A DNA stretch of 64,000 bases. Origin: Emiliania huxleyi CCMP1516 (Eukaryota > Haptophyta > Isochrysidales > Noelaerhabdaceae). The DNA lies in assembly GCF_000372725.1 (NCBI RefSeq), contig NW_005200161.1:5001-69000 (forward strand). Direction: 5' to 3'. Shown in pieces: positions 39,065-48,275 of the stretch (position 1 is its first letter; each line of letters begins with the position of its first letter). The translations under genes and the position numbers were made by a program. Below the pieces are notes generated by a model, which did no database searches, was not told the DNA's origin, and saw nothing but the letters and a program-made list of their open reading frames with translations.

Positions 39065-42000
39065 TCAGCCCGGATCGAGGAGCCTACGCCGTTTCGCCGA
39101 GACTTCCCCTTCCGCGGGCGGCGGCGGGCGCACAGGGACGGGCTGCGACCGCGACACGCCCAAATGGCGCAGCGTTGCGTCGTCCCACGCCGCGGCCACA
39201 ATCCCGAGCGACGCAAGCCGCGCAGCACGCGCTCGCGGCGCGGCGCACCACTTCCATGTCGCTGCGCGGATCCCATCGTCTGACTGCCGCTGCAGTGCAA
39301 TCTCAACCACCCCCGCCATCGAGCGAAGGAGCGCGCCGCTGCCAGACCCCGCCGACCCGTCATCCTCGTCAGTACCGAGAGTCGGGAGCGCCTCCAGCGT
39401 CGCACACCACGCGACGCGCACCGCGGTCACGAGCGACGGCGGCGGAGGCTTGGCGGGCGGCGTGCTTTGCGGCCAAGCCGCGGCAGTCACACGGTGATCA
39501 ACCTCCGCCCCGCGAGCGCCGGCCGGCGCGGCAGCACCCATCTCACTTCCCTCAGCGTTGGCAAGCGCGCACAAGAGCGGCTCGTGCTCCTACGGCGAGA
39601 GCCACTGCGGTGAAACCACTCGGTCGGGGGCAGCATTTCCCGAGGAGGAGACGCCTGCGCGTGCACGAGCCACGGCCGCAACGCGGCGACCAGCGCGGCG
39701 GCGGTCGAGACAGCGCCATCCTTGGGGGAGGAGCCTTCGGCGGGGGCGGCAGACGAAGTGGCGGCAGCGCTAGCGGCCGACGCCGCAAGCAGCGCAGCTC
39801 CTGGGCGCAGCCCGATCACGACGACGGCCGCGATGGCGTGAAGAGCGTCCTCCGCCATCGCTGTGCCGTTGGCGTGCAGCACGGTGCTCGAGGCGCCGGC
39901 TGCGCCGTCGGTGAGCGAGATGAGCGCCTTGGTGCCTGTCTGCAGCAGCTGCCACGCCGCAGCCGCCGAGAGCGGCGGCGGAGCTGGCGGCGGCGGGGGT
40001 AGCGGATGGCTCGAGTCGGCGGGCGGGTGCGGCGCGACGCCCGCGCGCATCACGGCGCAGCAGAAGGAGAGAGAGAGCGCCAGATGGCCGCCCCCTGGCC
40101 TCGGCACCGCGTCCTCGCCCCGCCCAATCCACAACCCGCCTGAGGCACGGCGATGAAGTGAGGAGCGGCCGGCGCACCGAGGAGAGCTCGAGGGAGTGTC
40201 GGGGGAGTGTCGGGGGAGTCAGTAGTCTCGAGAGTGGCGGCCGGCGCACCGAGCAGATCGATCGACGACGCGGCGAAGACGGCCGAGAGCGAGCGTCGCA
40301 GCCTCCGCCGCATCTGCGCGTAGGCCGGGGCACGCGCTGCCGCCGGGTCGACCAGAAGCATCGGAGGCAGCAGTTCGCGCAAGGCGCGCCTGCTCCGGGA
40401 AGGGCTTTTGCTGGCCTTGGAGCGTGTGTCGGGTCGAGGCGAGGGCGGAGGGCGGAGGGCGGGGCGCGCACTTCTTCTCCGACGCGTAGACGGCGCTCGT
40501 GGCGGGCGAGAAGGGCTCGGAGGAGACGCGCGTCTCGTCTTCGGTCTCTCCCTCGGGCGCCTGCGCGGCGAGGCGCGCGAGGGAGCGTGTGCAGGTGCGC
40601 GTGGCGAGGGCGGTGGGCGGGGTCGCCCTCGCACCGTCAGTATCGCGCAGAGCGCGCCCACCCACACGTCGCACTGGAGCTCGATCGGGGCGCGAGTCGG
40701 CTCGCCGTCGCCTGCGCCGCCCGCTGTGCCGCCCGCTGTGCCGCCCGCTGTGCCGCCCGCCGCGCCGCCCGCCGCGCCGCCCGCCTCGCCGCCCGCCTCG
40801 CCGCCCGCCTCGCCGCCCGCCTCGCCGCCCGCCGCGGCTTCCGCAGCAGGCGGGAGAGCAGGCGGGAGCGGGGCGGCGGCGGCGGCGGCTAGCGGCGCGG
40901 GCCGGAATCGCGTCTGCGCCTCCGAGGAGAGGGATGCGGAGAGCAGCTCGCTGAGGGTGCGGCGGCCCTGCGCGCGGCAGAGCCAGAGGCCGGTCAGCTT
41001 CGGGTGCTGTCGGAAGAAGGAGTCGACGCACGCGAGGAATGTGCAGCGCAGCTCCGGGTGCCAGTGCGCCGCCATGGAGCGCACCGCAACCTGCCACACG
41101 AGCTCGCCTGCACGGCAAAGTCGGCGGGCGTGGGGAGGGGGGTGGCACGGACATGCCCAGCCTGCGGGGCAAGCCCTCGCCCCCGGGGCAGAGAGCGTGT
41201 CGAGCGAGGCTGCGTGTCAGCTCGCACCTGACAAGGGGCATCAAACTGTACTCTGAACTGCGGACCCTTCTGAATGGCGCGGTGCGTCAGCTCGCACCAG
41301 CCGCGCGCAGCCTCGAGGTGCGCCGCGCCTACTCTCGGCTCACCCCGGCTCATCTCGGGTGCTCTCGGGGGGGGGGGGGGGAGCGCAGCCTCGAGGTGCG
41401 ACGCGCCGAGTCGCGCCGAGTCGGGCGGCGGACGCATCAAGCCGCCCGCCTCCTCCTTCTTCCACAGGTCACGCAGCGGCATGACGAGGAGGCCGAGCCG
41501 CTTCTCCGCGTCGCCCGGCGCGTTGGCGGGGTCGTCCATCAGCGGGACCTGTGCGCTCCGGCAGGGCTCGGGCAAGAGGGCGGGGCGCCCACCAGCGGGC
41601 CGTCTGCCGGAGGGACCCACGCCGCCACCAGCCGCCGCCACATGACGAACATGAGGGCGCGCGCCTCGTAGGCGGGCAGCTCGCCCTCCTTTGCGACGAA
41701 GGCTCCGGTGGGGAGCTGGAGCAGCTGGTTGAGCTTCTCTCGCTGGGGCGGGTGGGCGAGCCAGCCGCCGAGGAGAGAGATGACGTGCCTGTGCGGGGCG
41801 GCTGTGGGCTCGACGACCCTGTGGCTGAAGGCAGAGGGGGAGGCGGTGGGGCGCGCGAGTGCCAGCGGGCGGAGGCGTGTGGGGGCGCGGTGTGGGGGCG
41901 TCCCGCGCCCCCAGAGTTTGATGAGCCAGATGCGGCCGTCCTTGCTCTTGTGCAGCAGCGCGGGCGGCAGGCCGGCTGCGGGCGGCTTCTCGACCACCGC

Positions 42001-42819
42001 CCAAACCGCCCAGCATAGCGAGAGCGGCATCGCGTGCGCGTGCTCCGGCCACGGGAGCACGCTGCCCAAGAGCTCCACCGCCGACTCGCACCGCTGCCGG
42101 GCCTCGCCACCCGCTCTGCTGCTGCTGCCGTCCGCACCGTCGCCGTCCGCATCGCTGACGGCCACATCGTTGCCGCTCCCACCACTCCCGCCTGCATCCT
42201 TGCCGTTCCCACCACTCCCGCCGCCGCCGCCGTCTGCCGGTGGCGTCGGGTCTGGTCCCAGCGCATCTGCCATGTGTCCGGTGGCAAGGGCGAGCTCCAC
42301 TGCTTGAGGGAGCCAAGCGTCTGCCGAAGCGCGCAGCACTTCGGGCTGCGCACCCGCGAGACGCCGCAGCAGGCTGATGGCCAGCTCCGAGGCTGCCGGT
42401 GGCGACGGCGGGGCGCACGCCTTGCCGAGCGCGCGGACCACGGCGGTCGTGTGTGTGGCGACGGGGTCGTCCGTGAAGTAGCTCAGACTCCCGCCCTCAT
42501 CGTCCGGCCGCAGCACCAAATCGAGCGCGGAGAGCGCCACGGCCTGCGCCCGCGCTTGCGTCGCCACGGTCAGCGCTGCGAGCTTGCAAAGCGCCGCCAG
42601 CATACGCGTTCCGACGCCTCCGCGGTCGAGCGCTGAGCCGCGAGTCTGAGGCGCCGAGATGAGCGAAAAGAGGAGCCGCGCCACCTCTGGCAGCTCGCGG
42701 CCCTCCTCCAGGGCAGCTTCGGCCGCGCTCAGCATGTCGGGAACCGAATTCACCGTCTCTGCCGAAAGCATGTCGCAGGCGCTCGCGTCTGCGAGAAGGG
42801 CGATGACTGGGTCGCACAT
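39065..42819 (-). CDS. Helical-repeat protein, tentatively Rif1 N-terminal-like
   Basis: MCDPVIALLADASACDMLSA starts at 42819 and continues with Leu/Ala-rich paired helices typical of HEAT/ARM folds: LPEVARLLFSLISAP, LAISLLRRLAGAQPEVL, CESAVELLGSVLPWPEHAH. Later come EARALMFVMWRRLVAAWV, then KRLGLLVMPLRDLW and LEAARGWCELTRSLARHAL. The order (A-F-x-x-W-x-x-L-I, then K-R-L-x-L-L-x-x-P-L, then W-x-x-L-x-x-x-L) follows the Rif1 N-terminal repeat region, but the resemblance is short and unscored. A Gly/Glu/Ala minisatellite (40721-40850) and a Pro/Ala region follow. The end is AKRRRLLDPG at 39065, with a basic cluster. Introns at 41228-41297 and 41312-41389 duplicate their exon edges. Other exon joints are approximate. 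Confidence 0.5.
40721..40850 (-). repeat. 12-bp coding minisatellite (GGEA/GGTA/GGAA)
   Basis: About eleven units of GCCGCCCGCCTC or variants encode GGEAGGEAGGAAGGTA-type runs on the minus strand, within the Rif1-like gene. Confidence 0.85.
41228..41297 (-). other. 70-nt GT-AG intron with duplicated exon edge
   Basis: In sense orientation GGCTG|GTGCGAGCTGACGC opens the intron and TTGTCAG|GTGCGAGCTGACAC closes it. The GTGCGAGCTGAC word is repeated 70 bp apart. Splicing gives ARGWCELTRSLARHALC in frame. Confidence 0.65.
41312..41389 (-). other. 78-nt GC-AG intron with duplicated exon edge and C17 filler
   Basis: In sense orientation CGCACCTCGAG|GCTGCGCTC is followed by a run of about 17 C and a short unique filler. 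It closes with GCGCACCTCGAG|GCTGCGCG. About 22 bp is duplicated. Splicing yields SHLEAARGW in frame. Confidence 0.65.
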
Positions 42820-43236
42820 TTCGCCGAGGGTTTTGCTGAGCGCGCTGCCAGGACGCGAGGCGCGAGCGGGCGAGCAGCACACACCGACAGCGCAAAAGAA
42901 TTTTACAAGAGGCTGGTGTGTTTTCTTTCTTTTTCGGGCACGAGAAGCAAAAGAAATGACACTAAAAAAGAAGGATTGCGTTTGTTTCATAACATCGAAG
43001 GCTAGCTCAAAAAGAAGGATTCAGTTCCCTGAATGAGCCTCTCACAGGTGCCACATGATATGTCTAGAGACCCGTTCGCGCTGGGAGGGACACTACAGTA
43101 TGTTGGAGCGCTCTACATATCAAGACCGCACACAACAAGCTCCGACAGCACCCGACAGCTACGGAGCGCCTCTGATGTCAGACACGCACCCGACAGCACC
43201 CGTCACCCGACAGCACTGACAGCACTTAGGGCGAAC
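42820..43236. other. Intergenic
   Basis: 5' flank of the Rif1-like gene, then CGACAGCACCCGACAG-type repeats (43140-43225) that also occur at 44350-44470 and 6163-6206. No gene is supported. Confidence 0.5.
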
Positions 43237-44343
43237 AGGTGAGACGTCCCTGTCTCACGGGTGTTTCGTCCCTGTCTCAACGCCCCCCGGGGCAGTGTCA
43301 CAAATGCGTCTCAGTAATGTCTCACAGACTCTCACCGATCTCTGTGTTGTCTCAGCCTGGTCACAGCAACAGTCTCACTTTGTCTCAAGGGTGGCACAGT
43401 CCACCTTCAGAGACGTGTTTGAGACACCCGTGAGACAAATGTTCACCCCTGCTGTGTGACGATGTCGTCTCTACTACGTCTTTCTTTTCCTCTCAGAGCG
43501 CCTTACACTCGTCTCACGGTAAGGGCGTAGCCGTGACGAACAGAGGGCGAGAGCGTAGTGGTGTGGGCACTAACCCGACCCGCCCTGCCCGCGAGAGCAA
43601 CCGGCTACGCGCCGTTTGGGCCAGAGAGCGCGATATGAGCGCGATTATGTTGGGATCGTCCGACACGCCTCACCTCAGAGCGGTCGGTGCAAAGTACTCA
43701 TCGAGCCGAGGGCGTAGCCGTGACGAACAGAGGGCGAGAGCGTAGTGCTGGGCACTAACCCGAACCGCCCTGCCCGCGAGAGCAACCGGCTACGCGCCTT
43801 TTGCGTCTGAGAGCACGATAAGAGCAACAGGTGGCTACGCGCCGTTTGAGCCATAGAGCGCGATTATGCTTAGGGTTCGTCTACACTCACCGAGACCCAC
43901 CAGGCCGCACCTCACAGACACAGCCTGAGTTGAGTCTCCTCAATCGCCAAATTGCGTCTCAGGGCGTCAGGGGCTCAGCATGGTCTCTAACGGACCTGAG
44001 TACGACTCAATCAAGCAGCGGCTTGTGGCGTCTCAAAACCCCCCCGCCCTGCGCCGCGTCTCATTGTGGCTCAGCACTGTCTCAGAAGGAAGTGAGACGA
44101 CTCACTTCGCTCAGGACTGTGACGTCTCAGCCCAGCCGTGAGACTGAGTGATACGCGGCCGAAAGAGACGAATGTGAGACGCATCTGAGACGCACCTGCG
44201 ACACTAAACTCAGCACTGTGACAGCAGATAGACGCTTGGAGAGAACTGTGACAGCAGAGAGACGCTTGGAGAGACGCAGAGAGACGGAAAAATCATGCAA
44301 GTGAGACAGGGACGAAACACCTGTGAGACAGAGACGCCTCACC
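43237..44343. mobile_element. 1.1-kb element bounded by about 45-bp imperfect inverted repeats
   Basis: The left edge AGGTGAGACGTCCCTGTCTC plus ACGGGTGTTTCGTCCCTGTCTCA is the near-complement of 44301-44343. The interior is rich in GTCTCA/TGAGAC words and holds a direct repeat of about 95 bp (43522-43617 and 43709-43800, starting AGGGCGTAGCCGTGACGAAC). Outside each end lie CCGACAGCACC-type repeats. No transposase-like frame is seen, so this is a non-autonomous element or a nest of repeats. Confidence 0.55.
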
Positions 44344-44588
44344 AAAATTTCCGACAGCACCTGACAGCTGGTCTGGCAGAGGCACCTAACAGTGCCTGAC
44401 ACAGTGCCTGACTGCTGTGACAGATCAGAGATCACCTGACACAAGCACCTGACAGCCTGACAGCCAGGGCTCAGCCAACCTCGCCTGCTCCGTGCACCGT
44501 GGCCGTGAGGCCGTGGGGCACGAGAAAGGGCGTGTGGACTGGCGCACACTCTAGCACACCAGCAGAGCAAAACAAATTACACTTATCT
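44344..44588. repeat. ACCTGACAGC-type dispersed repeat
   Basis: ACCTGACAGCCTGACAGCCA plus GGGCTCAGC (44446-44474) closely matches 6170-6206. The rest is the 3' flank of the UxaA-like gene. Confidence 0.6.
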
Positions 44589-47500
44589 TCACAGCGACAC
44601 CGCGCCACCGCGCGGGATCTGAAAGTCGACGTTGCCGGAGCGCAGCGCGATCGGGGTGAGCTCGCCGCCGGCGACGGCCGCCAGCTGGCCAAGCAGCACC
44701 TGCAGCCACTCGTGCGGCCGCGCCGCCGGCAGCAGCACGTCGGCCGCCACGCCGGCGTCGTCGAGCTGCACCGAGAGCACCGGCACCATCGGGTGGCCCG
44801 TGACGGCGCCGCACACGGCGGGCCGCCACGCCACGACCGCGTGCAGTCCGGCGCCGCAGAGGCCCACCGTCGTCTCGACCCAACTCATCGGCCGCTTGCC
44901 ACTCGCGTCGTGCGCCTCCATCACGTGCAGCCCGGGCCCGACGCACCGCTCGCCGTACCGCGTCGTCGCCCGCGGCCTCTCGCCCCACGCGAGGGTCGTC
45001 TCGAGAAACGTTGCGTCGCGGAGCAGCGGGCTGCCCTCCGGCAGCACCGCCTGCCCGCCGCCCCGCGCGAGCAAGTGCACGAGCTGCCCAAAGCAGACGG
45101 AGAGCGCCTCGGGCAGCGGAGCGCCGTCGGCGTCGCCCGGGTGGCCCGCAAGCAGCCCGAGGCGCAGCTGCGAGAGCGGCGCGGCGGCGCGCGGCGGCGG
45201 CGGCGGCGCGCCCGCCACCTGCCGCTCAAACCACGCCTGCACCTTGGTCTTGACCGCGCCGACGCCGCCGTCCTTCTGCAGGCTGGCCCAGCCGTACTGC
45301 TCCGAGCCGCCGAGGTGCAGCGCGCCGAGCTGCTCCGCAAAGTAGTCGTTGTGCGTCTTCTCGCAGCCGTGCTCGAGCAGCAGCGCGTGCCTCACCAGCG
45401 GGCTCGCCAGGTGGCCGAGGAGCGTGCGCGCCGCGGGCCGCTCGTCGCTCACGCCGCAGCCCTCCGTGTGCGGCAGCGAGACCACGCGCAGCGTGGACCT
45501 GGCGGAGAGGTCGGCGGCGAGGCTGCGCGCAACCTCCGAAGAGCAGAGCGACGTGGGCAGGACGAGCGCCACGTGCTCGGTCGTGGCCTGGCCCCCCGCC
45601 GCCGCTTGGCCCCCCGCCGCCGCGGGCAGCGCCAGGTAGGTTGGAGCGAGGGCCTGCACCGAGGCGGGCGCCTCCGCGAGTCGGAGGCCGCGCCTCGCCG
45701 CCGCAGCCGCCGCCGCCGCCGCCGCCGGTGCCGCGTCGTCGGCCGTGGCCTCGCGCTCGCTGCTGGCCGCCCCGTCGGCCGCCGCCTGGCGCGTCGCCTC
45801 CGCCCTCTTTGCGAGCTCGGTCGCGCCATCGCGGCCGATGCGCTCGTCGCCCTCGGCGAGGGGGTGGTGCGCCCAGTCCCGCCAGACCTGTGGAGGCCGG
45901 ATGAGCACGTCTCACAATGGCTGCGTCGGGGGTAGTCCAAGCCCGACAGGTACTGCCACCTGGACTTGGTGATGGCCGCTGCTCTCGCCCTTGGTGCGCG
46001 CGCCGCTCGCCACCTCGAGGGTCAGCCAGTTGCGAGATATGGGGAGATATGGGGAGATATGGGGAGATATGGGGAGATATCGCCACCTCGAGGGTCAGCT
46101 GCAGCAGCCGCTCGCCGAGCTGCGCGCGCGTCCCTTGCGCGCCGGCGTCGACGTCCATGTCGTTCGCCATGAGCTCGTACCGCTGCGACGTCGACACGAC
46201 CTTGATCGTGGGCACGAAGGGGAAGTTTGTGATCGAGCCGTTGCCCGTCGTAAAGTAGATGAGGTTGCAGCCCGACGCAACCTGCCCCGCGATCGACTCC
46301 AAGTCGTTGCCCGGCGAGTCCATGAAGCAGTAGCCCGCGCCCCGCGCGTGGCCGCCGCCGCCGCCGCCCTCGACCTCGCCGCCCTCAACCTCCGCGTCGG
46401 GCACTGGCTGCGGCGGCGGCAGCGGCTCCGCGTACTCGAGGACGTGCTCGAGCCGCACCGCGGGGTGTCGCTTCATCGCTGCGCCTGCGGGCAAGCTCCG
46501 AGAAGGGTCGGGCAAGGGAGGGGGCGCCGGCCGGGCTCTCGCTTCGTCGCGGCGCCGAGGCTCTTGAGCGCGATGTTGTACAGCCCGCGGTACAGGTTGC
46601 CGCCCGACGGGTTGCCCTCCGCCGAGCAGTCGTGCGCCGCCGCGTGCCGCTGGAAGCGCGACACAAAGGTTAGGAACTTGTCGGCGGTGGCGAAGTCCTT
46701 GACGTTCTGCAGAATGTACTGCTCCGCGCCGATCAGCTCGTCCGTCTCGGCGAGCAGCGCCGTGCCGCCCGCCTCGATGAGCCGCCTGCACGCCTCGCCC
46801 ACGAGCGGGTTCGCGTCGGTCCCGCTGAAGGCATCCGAGCCGCCGCACTGCTGCGCAACCTGCAGCGCCGACGGCGGGCAGCGGACGCGCGCGCAGGTGG
46901 CCACCTCGGGCAGCAGCGCCCTCGCCGCCGCCTCGGCCGCCTGCAGCTCGCCCTCGAAGTCGCGGAGCGGGAGCGTGTGGACCGCGTGCGGCAGCGCCTC
47001 GAGCTGCGCCCCCCGGCCTGCCTTGAGGGCGTGCGCTCGCAGCGTGTCGTAGCTGATGCCCCCTGCCACCGCCTCGTCGGCCGCCGTCTGCAGCACGACG
47101 CACGCGCCGGCGTTTGGGTGGAGCATCCACCCGAGCAGCGTGCGGAGGAGCAGACCTCGGTTGTTTGCCTCTCGGCCCGGCCCGACGGCGCCGTCCTCGG
47201 TGTGTGGCAGCGCCACGACGCCGTCGAAGCCGTCCGTCCTCGGCTCCGACTTGAGCCGGCGCTCGAGCGCGCGCGCGGCGGCGTTGGCGCGCGAGGTGGC
47301 GCACAGCAGCACCAGGTAGTTGCGCGTGCCCACGCCTCGCCCCGCCGACCTCACGAAGCCGTCAAAGCCGGGCGCGAGCTGCGGGCGGAGCGGGCGCCGC
47401 ACGCCCGGCGCGAACCCGTCGCGCGTCAGCGTCGGCTGCTTGGTAAAGTCGACAAAGTTGGCGTGCGCGCCGTGCGCCGAGTCCACCGCGCGCCGGCGCA

Positions 47501-47855
47501 ACTCGTGGAGGGCCTTGGCGTTCCGCACCCACTCGCCCGGCGCAATGGGCGCGAGCGCCTTGCCAAACGGCTCGCCCCACGAGAGGAGCAGCGCTCCGGC
47601 CGCGATCGGGACGAGCGCAAAGCGGTGGCCCTCCAGCACCGCGACCGAGAGCGTGAGCTCCGAGCCGCCGCTCGGAAGCTGCGTCAGCGCCGTGCCTCGC
47701 GGCAGGTCCTGCCTCGCGATGGCGCAGTTGTCGTGCGGCTCGGGCAGCCGCGCCACCGCGTCGAAGGCCAGCCGAGGAGCCGGCGCGGCGCGGGAGCCGC
47801 CAGGCGCGGGCGCAGCCTCCTCGTAGGCGAGGACGGCCCGCGAGCGGGGCGGCAT
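44589..47855 (-). CDS. UxaA-type altronate/galactarate dehydratase with a second UxaA-like half
   Basis: From Met 47855 an SAF-like start ([20 protein letters not shown]) precedes the UxaA core. The core runs [113 protein letters not shown] and ANDMDVDAG. These are the family's hallmark blocks. Introns: 46485-46555 (GC-AG, duplicated edge), 46014-46086 (GT-AG, duplicated edge) and 45888-45960 (GT-AG, joining [11 protein letters not shown] to VWRDWAHH). After the canonical end the protein continues for about 400 residues with [37 protein letters not shown] and [15 protein letters not shown]. This looks like a diverged second copy of the N-terminal UxaA module. Family enzymes dehydrate sugar acids to 2-keto-3-deoxy acids. 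A start at 47936 would add a signal-like MPLLAFSLAVCDAWS. Confidence 0.8.
46014..46086 (-). other. 73-nt GT-AG intron: 20-bp duplication around an ATATCTCCCC array
   Basis: GCTGACCCTCGAGGTGGCGA occurs at both edges (46080-46099 and 46007-46026, complement), 73 bp apart. Between them four ATATCTCCCC units run in tandem. CTCGAG|GTGGCG in the first copy is donor and CTCGAG| in the second acceptor, so splicing exactly deletes one copy plus filler and reads [14 protein letters not shown]. Confidence 0.75.
46485..46555 (-). other. 71-nt GC-AG intron with diverged duplicated edge
   Basis: GCGCCGCGACGAAGCGAGAG at the donor side resembles GCGCAGCGATGAAGCGACAC at the acceptor side (about 80% identity over 24 bp). 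Phase-correct splicing (CTCG|GC ... CCGCAG|GC) gives [16 protein letters not shown]. Confidence 0.55.
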
Positions 47856-48275
47856 CGTTGGTCGGCCAGATTCGGCTCCGTTGCCGTGGATGGACCACGC
47901 GTCACAGACAGCGAGACTGAAAGCGAGGAGAGGCAAGTGTCGGTCGTGGTCTGCGCGACTCTGGCGAGTCCGGCGGCGCCGACGCCCAGCTGGGCGCCGT
48001 ACGAGCTGGACTCGGCGGCACTCTCGATTTTTTATGTTGAGGACTCTCTAAAAAAAGGTTGGATATCAGTAAGAAGTGGCGAATGGTGTCTTCTTGTTGT
48101 CTTGAGCCCAAACCAAAGGGCGAACGAGAAAAGAAATTTCAACACGTGAATTCTCTCCCGGACAGCCGACTTCTCGGCCGTCGCGTCCAGCCCGACAGCA
48201 GTGCAATCAGCATTCAACTGCGTAGCTCCTGGCCCTGAAGGCACGCCTCACCCAGCCTTGCCCGGCTGAGCCGCG
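47856..48275. promoter_or_regulatory. Divergent promoter region between UxaA-like and VPS13-like genes
   Basis: The two large genes start 420 bp apart, head to head. The part 48015-48150 is A/T-richer than the coding flanks (TTTTTTATG, AAAAAAAGG, AGAAAAGAAATTT) and is the most likely transcription-start zone. No clear TATA box is recognisable. Confidence 0.4.

Noticed and set aside
45226..47304. Minus-strand 692-residue frame in the UxaA-like gene
   Set aside because: A shadow frame of the UxaA-like exons; the domain blocks are in the other minus frame.
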